DNA from: an uncultured Clostridia bacterium
Lineage (GTDB): Bacteria > Bacillota > Clostridia > Christensenellales > UBA1242
NCBI GenBank assembly: GCA_947366545.1
Contig: CANBAL010000007.1
Coordinates: 1 to 51,977, forward strand
Direction of reading: 5' to 3'
DNA: 51,977 nucleotides
The translations under genes and the position numbers were made by a program. Below are positions 1 through 9,708 of this stretch, one piece after another (position 1 is the first letter of the stretch; every line of letters begins with the position of its first letter). The notes under the pieces are model-generated. The model searched no databases, had not been told where the DNA came from, and saw nothing but the letters and a program-made list of their open reading frames with translations.

Positions 1-950
1 GTGCTAGGACATGGAATAAAGCCGCCAATACCACCCTTTACGCTCACTGGCAGGAAAAGACATGGACGGATGACTACTACACATCAAGTTATGGAGGAGG
101 AGATGGAACGCAGTCAAATCCATATATCATCTCCATTGCCGCACATCTCGCCCGCCTTGCCTATGCAACAAATAATAACATTCAAACAACAAGCGGTAGA
201 TATGATAAAAATGCCTACTATAAACAAACAGCAGATATAGATATTTCTGCACACCTATGGCAACCTATAGGAACTACAAGTAATTATTTTCAAGGTGGAT
301 ATGATGGCGGGTTATATAAAATTAAACAGATAAGAGTTTCATGTGATATGTATGCAGGACTTTTTGGTTCTGCTTATGGAACGATTGAAAATATTTATTT
401 ATATATGGGTACAATTCATGCAGACGAATTATATGCAGGAGGAATTTCCGCATCGTTTTCAGGAAGAAGTATAAAAAATTGTATAGTAGAATCTGTAGAC
501 ATAGTGGCATCAAGTTCTGCTGGTGGAATAGTCGGAATAATATCTGGCTTAATGACGACTCCTATAGTAGAAAATTGCGAAGTAAACAACTGTCGAATTA
601 CAGCAAATAGTACTTCAGGAGGCATAGTAGGACATAATAGTGGACAAATAAACAATTGTTTTGCCAAGAGTTTAGTTATGAATGTTAATACAAGTAATAC
701 TGATAACACGGGTATAATAATAGGAAAAAATTCAAGAGTAGTTACAGCCTGCTACGGCAACGGTACAATCAATGGCACCGAAACTAAAGTTATGTACGGT
801 GACGCTTCTGCATGGACAAACTGGTCGCTTGTGCCAAATATAAATGGCGGACTGCCAGTACAAAAGGGACTTTATCATATCGGCGGCTTTACAGATTCGC
901 AAGAGGTTTACAATCACCTTACTGGACAAGGTTATACAGTTGTGAGTTAA
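1..950 (+). CDS. InlB-repeat/beta-helix surface protein, 5'-truncated by the window edge
   Basis: The reading frame is open from base 3 to the TAA at 948-950, so this is the C-terminal 315 codons of a larger gene. It begins inside the end of an InlB B-repeat (Listeria-Bacteroides repeat; motif NTTLYAHW). It then continues as a GLUG-like right-handed beta-helix region with recurring 'GGIVG' and 'IENC' turns. The last ~55 residues (AWTNWSL, GGLPVQKGLYHIGG, SQEVYNHL) nearly match the end of the 5940-8317 protein, so the two are paralogues. There is no C-terminal membrane anchor or LPXTG motif. The function is probably extracellular adhesion or matrix binding, inferred from the domain classes only. 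Confidence 0.85.
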   Translation, partial: ARTWNKAANTTLYAHWQEKTWTDDYYTSSYGGGDGTQSNPYIISIAAHLARLAYATNNNIQTTSGRYDKNAYYKQTADIDISAHLWQPIGTTSNYFQGGYDGGLYKIKQIRVSCDMYAGLFGSAYGTIENIYLYMGTIHADELYAGGISASFSGRSIKNCIVESVDIVASSSAGGIVGIISGLMTTPIVENCEVNNCRITANSTSGGIVGHNSGQINNCFAKSLVMNVNTSNTDNTGIIIGKNSRVVTACYGNGTINGTETKVMYGDASAWTNWSLVPNINGGLPVQKGLYHIGGFTDSQEVYNHLTGQGYTVVS

Positions 951-953
951 AAA

Positions 954-981
954 AAAGAAAGGTTAAACCTTTCTTTTTTTT
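954..981. terminator. Rho-independent terminator, probably bidirectional
   Basis: A 9-bp stem (954-962 with 968-976) with a 5-nt loop is followed by a T-run. It ends the surface-protein transcript. The A-run on the other side would serve the convergent regulator gene, which stops at 980. Confidence 0.8.
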
Positions 982-1189
982 AATAATCTTTTCTTCCAGA
1001 TATATAGTCAAGTGAGACATCAAAAAAGTCAGCAAGAAGTATAACCTTGTCAAGGCTGGGTTGACATTTATCTTGTTCCCAGAGACTAATAATAGATTTT
1101 CCTACATTAACCTTGCTTGCAAGCTCGACAAGTGTCAAGCCATGTTCTTTTCTTAAATCTTTTAATCTTTTTCCAAATGTTTCTATCAT
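980..1189 (-). CDS. Small Cro/CI-family (XRE) HTH regulator
   Basis: This 69-aa protein consists almost entirely of a lambda-repressor-like helix-turn-helix. It reads FGKRLKDLRKEHGLTLVELA, then VNVGKSIISLWEQ as recognition helix, then PSLDKVILLADFFDVSLDYI. The start at ATG 1189 gives the canonical domain boundary; the frame extends 24 residues upstream but those residues look non-coding. No Shine-Dalgarno is visible before the ATG. A 12-bp perfect palindrome lies 54 bp upstream and could be its operator. The gene is convergent with the truncated surface gene and divergent from pdaB. The target genes are unknown. Confidence 0.85.
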   Translation of the reverse strand: MIETFGKRLKDLRKEHGLTLVELASKVNVGKSIISLWEQDKCQPSLDKVILLADFFDVSLDYISGRKDY

Positions 1190-1242
1190 ATTATGTATTA
1201 TTCCACAAAATTGGACAAAATACTTGACTTTCCATAATTTTG

Positions 1243-1254
1243 GAATTATAATTC
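1243..1254. promoter_or_regulatory. 12-bp perfect palindrome, candidate XRE operator
   Basis: GAATTATAATTC equals its own reverse complement. It sits in the divergent region between the small HTH regulator and pdaB. Autoregulatory operator function is inferred from position only. Confidence 0.35.
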
Positions 1255-1281
1255 TTTTCAAGTATTATTCGTGAATTTGTT

Positions 1282-1309
1282 TTGAGAATGGGTAATATTT
1301 TGTCATAAT
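1282..1309 (+). promoter_or_regulatory. Candidate promoter upstream of pdaB
   Basis: TTGAGA (1282-1287), a 16-bp spacer and CATAAT (1304-1309) resemble a vegetative promoter. The leader would be about 120 nt and contains an inverted repeat (ATGTCA/TGACAT, near 1368-1384). In Bacillus pdaB uses a sporulation sigma factor, so a different promoter may be used here. Confidence 0.35.
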
Positions 1310-1438
1310 GTAGTAGCGGACTCAGTATATTAGTGATAGATTAATCGCCGACAATTACTAGCAAAAAATGTCAAAAAGTGACATGAAACGCCTAGGTAAT
1401 TTGAGGGGAATAATATATCATTAAAAGTGAGGTTTGCA

Positions 1439-2203
1439 ATGCCATTTTGCGTAATCAAATCAAGGACAATAAAAATTATTTTTGCTATGGCTATAGTTGT
1501 TGTGCTATTATGTGTTTCGATAAACGGCTCCAACAGTGCACAGGTATTTTTTGGATATAGTGCACGTAAGGTGCCGATATATAATGTTGCGACAGAGGAA
1601 AAGCAGGTTGCTATATCTTTTGACGCAGCGTGGGGAGCAGATAAGACTGAGGATATAGTGGAACTCCTTAAGGAGTATGAAGTCACTGCCACATTCTTTT
1701 TAGTAGGCTTTTGGGTAGATAAATATCCGGAGAAGGTGAAGGCGATTGATGACGCAGGAATGGAGATAGGCACACATTCAAATACGCATCCAGACATGGT
1801 AAAGTTGGATGCAGCTACTATGAAGAGTGAACTTACAACCTCAGTTGACAAGATTAAAGCAGTGACAAAGAAGGATGTAAAATTATTTAGGGCACCATTT
1901 GGCTCATATAATAACACACTTTTAGATACTGCAGAGGCTCTCAATTTAAAAACAATTCAATGGGATGTGGATTCTTTAGACTGGAAAGGTTTGTCAGCGG
2001 GTGAGATTACCAAAAGGGTAACAACCAAGGTAAAAAACGGGTCGATAATACTCATGCACAATAATTCAGACCATGTACTAGATGGTGCAAGGATGATACT
2101 TGATAGATTAAAGTTACAAGGCTATAAGGTAACATCTGTTGGAAAACTCATCTATGAAGACAACTATAGTATTGATAGGAATGGCGTACAAAGACCGAAT
2201 TAA
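1439..2203 (+). CDS. pdaB: PdaB-type sporulation polysaccharide deacetylase
   Basis: This 254-aa NodB-fold (carbohydrate esterase 4) protein has an N-terminal membrane anchor at about residues 11-27. Visible motifs are FDAAWG (61-66), the metal-binding HSNTH (113-117), RAPFGSYN (151-158) and LMHN (205-208). The FDAAWG form and the AxKVPIYNV lead-in are typical of PdaB/YbaN, which acts on peptidoglycan or cortex during sporulation. The start is ATG 1439 because GTGAGG (1427-1432) lies 6 nt before it; a GTG at 1427 in the same frame is less likely. The next gene follows after 21 nt with its own strong ribosome site. Catalytic activity is not proven here. Confidence 0.88.
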   Translation: MPFCVIKSRTIKIIFAMAIVVVLLCVSINGSNSAQVFFGYSARKVPIYNVATEEKQVAISFDAAWGADKTEDIVELLKEYEVTATFFLVGFWVDKYPEKVKAIDDAGMEIGTHSNTHPDMVKLDAATMKSELTTSVDKIKAVTKKDVKLFRAPFGSYNNTLLDTAEALNLKTIQWDVDSLDWKGLSAGEITKRVTTKVKNGSIILMHNNSDHVLDGARMILDRLKLQGYKVTSVGKLIYEDNYSIDRNGVQRPN

Positions 2204-2224
2204 AAATTTGGAGGAGAGAAAAAA

Positions 2225-2917
2225 ATGGATACAATTGAGGAAAGAATCACAAACCAAGGACAATTAAAAGGAAGAATCATCACAGAGCCAGTGCGTGCTT
2301 ATGAGATAGAGGGCGAAGGCTTTTATGAATTCACATTAGCCGTAAAACGCCTATCAGACACCTATGACAATATACCTGTGACGATATCTGAAAAATTAGT
2401 TCAAGCGGGAACGGTAGATATCGGCAAAGGTAAAGAGATTGCCGTGACTGGTGAATTTAGAAGTTACAATAAAGAGGTTGAAGGCAAAAGCAAACTCATG
2501 CTACATTTCTTTGTGCAAGATAAGCTAAGTGAGGAAGCAGACACAGAGCCATCAATAAATAATCTAAAAATCATAGGTTTTATTTGCAAAACACCAATTT
2601 ATAGGGAAACACCATTTAAAAGAGAGATATGTGATGTGCTTGTAGCAATAAACAGACCTATTCGTGGTGGAGCCGCAAGTAAAAGCGATTATATACCATG
2701 TATCGTTTGGGGCAGAAACGCAAGATTTATTCAAAATTTACCAGTAGGTAGTAAGATAGTGCTTGAAGGTAGAATACAATCCAGAGAGTACAATAAAAAT
2801 CTAGGTGATGGAAAGACCGAGGTAAGGACGGCGTATGAAGTATCTGCACAAAGGGTATGGGTACCAGAAAAGAATATTTTAAATAATGGCGAAGCAGAAA
2901 AGTTAGATATAATATAA
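2225..2917 (+). CDS. Tandem-OB single-stranded DNA-binding protein
   Basis: The 230-aa protein contains two SSB-like OB folds in a row. The first covers about residues 9-100 (GQLKGRIITEP..YEFTLAVKRLSD). The second covers about 112-215 (NNLKIIGFICKTP..CDVLVAINRP..YIPCIVWGRNARF..LEGRIQSREY). The second carries the usual SSB order of strand, VxVNR-like, IxWxxxA and GRxQxR(E/S)Y motifs. Bacterial SSB normally has one OB fold and an acidic DDxxPF tail; that tail is absent here (the end is KLDII). A GGAGGAGAG ribosome site precedes ATG 2225. It follows pdaB by 21 nt and is probably co-transcribed. Its role in replication or repair is inferred. Confidence 0.8.
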   Translation: MDTIEERITNQGQLKGRIITEPVRAYEIEGEGFYEFTLAVKRLSDTYDNIPVTISEKLVQAGTVDIGKGKEIAVTGEFRSYNKEVEGKSKLMLHFFVQDKLSEEADTEPSINNLKIIGFICKTPIYRETPFKREICDVLVAINRPIRGGAASKSDYIPCIVWGRNARFIQNLPVGSKIVLEGRIQSREYNKNLGDGKTEVRTAYEVSAQRVWVPEKNILNNGEAEKLDII

Positions 2918-2921
2918 AAAA

Positions 2922-2944
2922 GCGACTATTAAGTCGCGTTTTTT
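2922..2944. terminator. Bidirectional terminator between ssb-like and SPOR genes
   Basis: The stem GCGACT (2922-2927) / AGTCGC (2932-2937) has a 4-nt loop with an A-run before and a T-run after. The stop codon of the minus-strand gene (2929-2931) lies in the loop, so the two convergent genes share it. Confidence 0.8.
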
Positions 2945-3702
2945 ATTGCCACGTATAAATTATTGTAGTTCATTAAAAGTTCTATATACCTATACTTGAT
3001 AAGTGACGGATATGTTTGTGAAGAATTAAGCTTAACGCCAGAGCAAAGTTTTTCCAGTATTTCTTTTTCTTTAGCAAGGAAGTTTGATATGGTTTTCAAA
3101 CCCTTGTGGTCGGTGGCGGAGAAAAGTGTGTCAAAGTCGGCATATGCAGTAGACACCGTGGAATATACCGAATTAATTGCAAGCCTAGCCGATATTTCGT
3201 TGTAAACGAGTGTGTCAAGACTTATTGCTATATCGTATAGGGCGGTATAACTATCTTTAAAGGTAGATAATGATTTGGTTATAACCTTTTTGCTTTCGCT
3301 ATCAAAATTTCCATCAATTTTAAATTTGTTAAATTTTATTGTAATGATTTCGCTGTCAAGGTCGCTTGTTGCTTTCAGGTTGTTTTGTACAAGTATAGCA
3401 TCCGATTTATTTTCAAAGCCGCTTGAGAAAATATGGTAATAGTCCTCCACTTTCCAAATATATCCTCCTGCGCCGATTTTTTGATAGTCAGGCGCTAAGC
3501 TTTCCGCTGATTTTGACATTTGCGATTTGTTTAAAGAGATAAAATGCACATCAAATTCAGGAGAAGAAAGGCTGCTGTCAGGTTTTGAGGAGACGGGGGT
3601 GACAAGTATAACGGAAAGACCGCTTGCAACAAGAATGCCACTTATGAAAAAAATGGCAAGAAGGAAGGTTATTTTTTGAAACTTTTTATTATTTTTTGGC
3701 AT
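2929..3702 (-). CDS. Membrane-anchored SPOR-like domain protein
   Basis: The 257-aa protein has a short basic N-terminus, one transmembrane segment (about residues 9-32) and then an extracytoplasmic part. Residues ~45-115 (FDVHFISLNK..SAESLAPDYQKIGAGGYIWKVEDYYHIFSSGFENKSDAILVQNNL, quoted in part) resemble a SPOR domain. SPOR domains bind denuded glycan strands at division or sporulation septa. The rest is predicted mostly helical and unrecognised. The start at 3702 is chosen because the basic-plus-TM N-terminus begins there; an in-frame start at 3762 adds 20 unlikely residues. The SPOR call is by eye and moderately sure. Confidence 0.6.
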   Translation of the reverse strand: MPKNNKKFQKITFLLAIFFISGILVASGLSVILVTPVSSKPDSSLSSPEFDVHFISLNKSQMSKSAESLAPDYQKIGAGGYIWKVEDYYHIFSSGFENKSDAILVQNNLKATSDLDSEIITIKFNKFKIDGNFDSESKKVITKSLSTFKDSYTALYDIAISLDTLVYNEISARLAINSVYSTVSTAYADFDTLFSATDHKGLKTISNFLAKEKEILEKLCSGVKLNSSQTYPSLIKYRYIELLMNYNNLYVAIKNAT

Positions 3703-3790
3703 AAACTCTTGATTCCTTAAAAAAAATGATTTATTAGTAAAGTGTATGACAAATAAAGGCATTCTATGAGCAAAATCATGATAAACTTGC

Positions 3791-3819
3791 TTTACAAAGA
3801 GGGTGACAAGTCGTATAAT
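3791..3819 (+). promoter_or_regulatory. Vegetative promoter of groES-groEL
   Basis: TTTACA (3791-3796), a 17-bp spacer and TATAAT (3814-3819) are followed by AAGGAGG (3832-3838) and ATG at 3843. The leader is about 17 nt. No CIRCE inverted repeat (TTAGCACTC/GAGTGCTAA) is present in the 140 bp upstream. Confidence 0.75.
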
Positions 3820-3842
3820 AACGATATAAATAAGGAGGAAAT

Positions 3843-4127
3843 ATGAAGATTAAACCGTTATTTGATAGAGTTCTGCTCGAGATAGAGGAGAGCGAAAAAG
3901 AGACTAAGGGAGGAATACTTCTTCCTACAGCGGCACAAGAGAAATCGCAGGTGGCCAAGGTAGTTGCAGTGGGAAAAGGCGGCGAACTCGACGGCAAAAA
4001 GATAGAGATGCAGGTTGAGAAAGGTGATAGAGTATTGTATTCAAAATATTCTGGCACCGAGGTGACAGTGGAAGATAAAAAGTATGTGATAGTAAGGCAG
4101 GCAGATATACTTGCCGTGCTTGATTAA
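3843..4127 (+). CDS. groES: Co-chaperonin GroES
   Basis: The 94-aa protein has the full GroES layout. It starts KPLFDRVLLE, carries the mobile loop KETKGGILLPTAAQEK (residues ~19-34, with the hydrophobic IL contact for GroEL), and ends VEDKKYVIVRQADILAV. It forms the heptameric lid of the GroEL folding chamber in the cytoplasm. AAGGAGG precedes ATG 3843. groEL follows after 9 nt with its own AGGAGG, so the two are a classical operon. The promoter lacks a CIRCE operator, so HrcA control is not evident. Confidence 0.97.
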   Translation: MKIKPLFDRVLLEIEESEKETKGGILLPTAAQEKSQVAKVVAVGKGGELDGKKIEMQVEKGDRVLYSKYSGTEVTVEDKKYVIVRQADILAVLD

Positions 4128-5750
<1,623 letters not shown>

Positions 5751-5753
5751 AGG

Positions 5754-5774
5754 GTGACTTAGTCACCTTTTTTC
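5754..5774 (+). terminator. groESL terminator
   Basis: GGTGAC (5754-5759) pairs with GTCACC (5763-5768) over a 3-nt loop, followed by six T. It begins 3 nt after the groEL stop codon. Confidence 0.85.
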
Positions 5775-5815
5775 TTTCCCCAGTATAGCATAAAAAGGGT
5801 GCCTAAGGCACTGTC

Positions 5816-5868
5816 ATTTTGATCAACCTCATCCTTGTCATTTCGACCGCAGCGGAGAAATCTATCTC
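5816..5868. repeat. REP-like intergenic element fragment
   Basis: The stretch contains TCATTTCGACCGCAGCGG and then AGAAATCT. This has the form of the short imperfect-palindromic REP sequences scattered between genes in many bacteria (TTTC/GAAA and CCG/CGG arms). A partly similar half-copy (GTCATTTTGATC) precedes it. Only one clear copy is seen in this window. Confidence 0.45.
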
Positions 5869-5880
5869 CACTTAAAAAAA

Positions 5881-5903
5881 TGCGTGATAAATCACGCATT
5901 TTA
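5881..5903. terminator. Hairpin with flanking A- and T-runs
   Basis: TGCGTGAT (5881-5888) and ATCACGCA (5891-5898) form an 8-bp perfect inverted repeat flanked by a run of A and by TTTTATTTTG. It looks like a bidirectional terminator and insulates the following surface gene from groESL read-through. Confidence 0.6.
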
Positions 5904-5905
5904 TT

Positions 5906-5933
5906 TTGTTTTTGTTAAAAAAATGTATATAAT
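5906..5933 (+). promoter_or_regulatory. Promoter of the phase-variable surface gene (leaderless type)
   Basis: TTGTTT (5906-5911), a 16-bp spacer and TATAAT (5928-5933) are followed by only 6 nt before ATG 5940. Transcription would start at or beside the start codon. No Shine-Dalgarno fits in the gap. Confidence 0.7.
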
Positions 5934-5939
5934 AAAAAT

Positions 5940-8317
5940 ATGAAAAATCTAGGAAAGTTAACTTTATTAGTTTTATGTTTCTGTACTATTTTTACAGGGG
6001 CTCTTCTTTTAACTTCTAATTTTGCGGGGGGGGGATTTTAGACACTGAAATTTCCCAAGATGTAGATGATAATCATGGGCATGAGCATGCTGATGCTGCC
6101 ACTTGTCCAAACTGTCGAGGCACTACCTTTGCTGGAACTAGGTGTGTGCAATGTGGATATAACACTGCATATACGGGTAGGCAATTTACAATATATTTCA
6201 ATAAGGCAGACGGAAATTCAGGAACAGATGTTACGAAAGTGACATATTGGTCGTCGTATCCAAGCATATCAATTCCATGGAAAACGGGATATACGTTTGG
6301 TGGATATTATGATGAGTCTGGCAATCGTTATTACAATTCTAGCGGTCAATCAGTAGCGGGAACATGCACCCTCAGTAGTGATATTGTCCTTTATGCACGC
6401 TGGAATGGTAATCAATATGCCGTTTATTTCAATAAAGCAGACGGCACGGGCGGTACCGATAGTACAACGGCAACTTACGGTAGTGCCATGCCAAGCATAA
6501 GTTTGCCATCAAAAAGTAACTATGTTTTTAATGGATATTATGATGATAGTGGAGTGCAATATTATACTTCCACGGGTGCTAGTGCAAGAAATTATGATAA
6601 AACAGATTATACCATCCTTTACGCACGCTGGGCAGATGTTGTTAGTCCAACAATCAGCCGTGCGACATGGGTACAAAATGGTTCCACAGGGTATTATGCC
6701 TATGCTTATGCCAGTGATAATATCGGGGTGACAAAGGTGCAGTTCCCAACATGGACAAATGCAAATGGACAGGATGATTTAATTTGGCATGATGGCAGCA
6801 GCGGTTCATGGACGGTAAATGGCTCATCGTATAATTGGAGATGTTTAATTAATCGTTCCAATCATAACAACGAATATGGTGCATATACAACGCATGTATA
6901 TGCCTATGACGCAGCAAACAACTCAGTCGCTATTGCTATGAGTACAGTGACATTTTGTTTAATTACTTTTAATGGGAATAAAGGTAGCGGATCCACAACG
7001 CCTACTGTGCCAACCACAAGCGTTGTGGCGACAAATGGCACAAGCATGCCTGCGGCCTCAAAGCCATCTCGTTCAGGATATACCTTCCAAGGCTATTATG
7101 ATACTTCTGCGACAACCGGTGGCACTCAGTATTATACTAATACGGGCGCTAGTGCAAGGGCTTGGGATAAGACGGCAAACACAACACTTTATGCCCGTTG
7201 GAGTGCAAATAAATACACGGTGACATTTAATGTGAACGCAACAAGTGGAGTTACATCGGTAGGTACAACAAGCACCACCGCCACTTTTGACGCCGCCATG
7301 CCAAGCATAACAGTGCCAAAAAGGACAGACTACTTTTTCTATGGTTACATATATCAAAGCACAGGGAATGATTACTACACCACAACAGGAACAAGCCGTC
7401 GTAAATGGGATATAGCAAGTAACGCCACTCTTTATGCTAATTGGGAAGAAAAATTATGGATAGAGGATGAAAGTTATTATTCATCATCGCTTACAGGACA
7501 AGGCACATTAAATAACCCATATCTAATTACTTCAGAAAAAGATTTTGCTTACCTTGCATATACTTCCAAAGGCGAAACTTATAGCGGAAAATATTTTAAA
7601 CAGACAGCAAATCTTAATCTTAATGCTCACCCATGGATAGGCATTGGCGTGTTAGAAACCCCATTTGCAGGAATTTATGATGGCGGCTTATATCAAATAA
7701 CTGGACTTCGTATGCGCGCTGGTTTAAGTGAAAGTAATTTTGGCTTGTTTGCCTATGCCACAGGTACAGTGCGTAATGTAGAACTGAAAGATATAAATAT
7801 TCGTACCTCAGGCAGCAACATAGGGGGACTGATAGGTAATGCAACTAATGCTACTATTGAAAATTGCGTTATGAGTTCGCTGTCAATATATGGATTTCAA
7901 AATGTAGGTACATTTGTGGGTTATATGAATGGTGGCACTATCAAAAATTGTTCCTCCAAATCTTGTAGAATTTCAGGTACCAGTTATTTAGGGGGTATTG
8001 CGGGTTGTGCGACAAGCAATGTATCCGTAAATGATGTGAGCATCATAGACTTTTATGGTGGTGATTTTAGTGATATTTTCTTTGGTAGCAAGACAAGTAC
8101 CGTTAAATTAAGTGGGTGCTATGGCAATGGAGAGGCAGATGGAAACACCCAGTACCTTATGTACGGTGGTGCAACTGCATGGACAAACTGGTCGCTTGTG
8201 TCAGATGTAAACGGTGGACTACCCGTGCAAAAAGGTCTGTATCATATTGGTGGCTTTACCGGTTCACAAGAGGTATACAATTACCTTACAACACATGGCT
8301 ATACAGTACAAAATTAA
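5940..8317 (+). CDS. InlB-repeat surface protein, frame-split at a G9 tract (phase-OFF as sequenced)
   Basis: ATG 5940 opens a signal peptide (MKNLGKLTLLVLCFC..TGALLLTSNFA) whose frame stops at TAG 6039. The mature protein lies in another frame, open from 6020 to the TAA ending at 8317. The frames overlap only at 6020-6038, and nine G (6026-6034) fill that overlap. Ten or seven G would give one 792- or 791-residue protein. The mature part opens with a CPNC..CVQC knuckle. Four InlB B-repeats follow (about 6185-6405, 6416-6630, 6960-7200, 7211-7447). A GBS Bsp-like module (about 6632-6955) sits between repeats 2 and 3. The end is a GLUG-like beta-helix and a C-terminal block shared with the 1-950 protein. 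The uninterrupted downstream frame could also start at GTG 6146 but would then lack a signal peptide. Confidence 0.85.
6026..6034 (+). promoter_or_regulatory. Poly-G (G9) slippage tract, candidate phase-variation switch
   Basis: Nine consecutive G lie directly after the signal-peptide Ala codon. Slipped-strand gain of one G, or loss of two, joins the signal peptide frame to the mature frame. It is the longest G-run noticed in this AT-rich window. A sequencing or assembly indel is the main alternative. Confidence 0.75.
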
Positions 8318-8338
8318 AAAGTGGCTAAGCCACTTTTT
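8316..8338. terminator. Bidirectional terminator
   Basis: GTGGC (8321-8325) / GCCAC (8329-8333) is extended by flanking A and T runs. It separates the surface gene from the convergent SDR gene, whose stop codon (8325-8327) lies in the loop. Confidence 0.8.
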
Positions 8339-9095
8339 TATTGAACATTTTATTGCATATTTTAAGGTATACACTTTTAGGAAAGATATTTTTTAAAGCA
8401 TAAAGCACTTTAAATTTAAAAGTCATAATGTATTGTGGTTTTAAGTGTTTTTTGTCTATCCACTTTACAAGTATTTTTACTGCATGGTCGATTGGCATAC
8501 GCTTTTCCTCTTTGTCATCAATGTGCTTGGTTGAGAGGGCGATTGCGTCTCCATATCTTTCATTTGTTTCAAAACTTTTTACACGATTTTTGGAAAAGTT
8601 TGTTTTGATATCGCTAGGGCAGAGGGCGCTCACTTGTATTCCGCTTGCTTTAAGTTCCATATAGAGGGCATCATTTATGGCGGATAATGCACTTTTGCTT
8701 GCACAGTAGTAGCCGCGGTAAGGGGTAGGGAAAAGTGCAAGCACTGAACTTATGTTGATTACCTTTCCGCCTTTTTTCATATAAGGCAAGATAAGTTGTA
8801 ACATATTTACTGCACCAATTACATTCACATCAAAAATCGACTTAACATTTTCGATAGGTACAAGTTCAATGGCACCAGACACTCCAAAACCCGCACAGTT
8901 GATAAGTATATCAATGTGGTCGACCTTTGTCATCATGTCAGCAATCACTTTTTCTAATGCTACTCTATCTGCCACATCACATTCATAGCCTTCCCCAGTC
9001 TTTGAAATATCAAACACTGTATGCCCCAATTTTTCATAATGCTCTTTAAGTGCCTTTCCAATACCGCTGGACGCACCCGTGATAATAATGTTCAT
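8325..9095 (-). CDS. Short-chain dehydrogenase/reductase (SDR)
   Basis: The 256-aa protein has the classical SDR pattern. NIIITGASSGIGKAL is the N-terminal TGxxxGxG cofactor site, followed by CDVAD, the NCAG motif (LINCAGFG), catalytic Ser (INISSV), and YxxxK in YYCASKSA. It is an NAD(P)-dependent oxidoreductase of unknown substrate. ATG 9095 is preferred over ATG 9104 because AAAGGA then sits 8 nt upstream. It is transcribed alone from its own promoter at 9126-9154. Confidence 0.88.
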   Translation of the reverse strand: MNIIITGASSGIGKALKEHYEKLGHTVFDISKTGEGYECDVADRVALEKVIADMMTKVDHIDILINCAGFGVSGAIELVPIENVKSIFDVNVIGAVNMLQLILPYMKKGGKVINISSVLALFPTPYRGYYCASKSALSAINDALYMELKASGIQVSALCPSDIKTNFSKNRVKSFETNERYGDAIALSTKHIDDKEEKRMPIDHAVKILVKWIDKKHLKPQYIMTFKFKVLYALKNIFPKSVYLKICNKMFNKKVA

Positions 9096-9125
9096 AATCT
9101 TCATCCTTTTTAAAGATAATATACT

Positions 9126-9154
9126 ATTCTAGCCAAATTTCCAAATGATTTCAA
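9126..9154 (-). promoter_or_regulatory. Promoter of the SDR gene
   Basis: On the minus strand, TTGAAA (9154-9149), 17 bp and TAGAAT (9131-9126). The leader is about 25 nt and carries AAAGGA. Confidence 0.6.
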
Positions 9155-9172
9155 GGAATAGAATATATCGGT

Positions 9173-9201
9173 TTGACAAAGAATATTGTTAAGAGTATAA
9201 T
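9173..9201 (+). promoter_or_regulatory. Consensus leaderless promoter
   Basis: TTGACA (9173-9178), 17 bp and TATAAT (9196-9201) form a perfect sigma-A consensus. ATG 9208 follows after 6 nt, so the mRNA should begin at the start codon. There is no ribosome site. Confidence 0.85.
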
Positions 9202-9207
9202 AAAAAT

Positions 9208-9705
9208 ATGAATAATACAAAAAAAGGCTTGCTGATAGCCGTTATCGTTTTAAATTTTTTAAATGCAGCACTTGATATTTATTTAATCGTGCGTGCCTTT
9301 TTAGCGGGGGTATACTCTCAGGGCACAATCGCAAATTTAGTTTTTGACTTTCTCGAAGTTGTAGGCTTATTTATAAGTGCGGGTCTGCTCATATATGCAA
9401 TCGCCGATAATGGTAGATTTTTCAGAGAGCGTAATACTTATTATATGTCCGCGGTGATAATAAATTTTTGCACCAGTACTTTCACGGTATCTTCAATTTT
9501 ACTGCTTATCACGCTTTTCATAAGCGATATTGTGTGGGTTAAACCGATAGATGATGTGTATTTTGGCGAAGAAGAGAAAAAGCCTGAAACAGAGGATATG
9601 AAGAAAGGCGAGAAGGAGAGAAAGATAAAGGAGCTTCGTGAACTACGCGACAAAGGTGTTATAACTGAAGAGGAGTTTAGAGAATCCCTCATGAAATTAT
9701 TATAA
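9208..9705 (+). CDS. Membrane protein with C-terminal SHOCT domain
   Basis: The 165-aa protein has about three hydrophobic segments (near residues 8-30, 42-65 and 85-110). A charged linker (EEEKKPETEDMKKGEKERK) and a C-terminal SHOCT motif follow (KIKELRELRDKGVITEEEF, about 140-160). SHOCT is a short amphipathic module found at the ends of many membrane or secreted proteins and thought to mediate oligomerisation. The gene is leaderless, driven by a perfect consensus promoter. Its 3' end lies 3 nt from the RNA-like element at 9709-9855 on the other strand. The specific function is unknown. Confidence 0.75.
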   Translation: MNNTKKGLLIAVIVLNFLNAALDIYLIVRAFLAGVYSQGTIANLVFDFLEVVGLFISAGLLIYAIADNGRFFRERNTYYMSAVIINFCTSTFTVSSILLLITLFISDIVWVKPIDDVYFGEEEKKPETEDMKKGEKERKIKELRELRDKGVITEEEFRESLMKLL

Positions 9706-9708
9706 AAA

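Noticed and set aside
1-240. Open frame starting GTG at base 1
   Set aside because: It lies in a different frame from the clear InlB/beta-helix coding frame (3-950), has no recognisable protein features, and is a shadow.
3763-3842. CIRCE/HrcA operator before groES
   Set aside because: No TTAGCACTC..GAGTGCTAA inverted repeat was found. Only a plain promoter is present.
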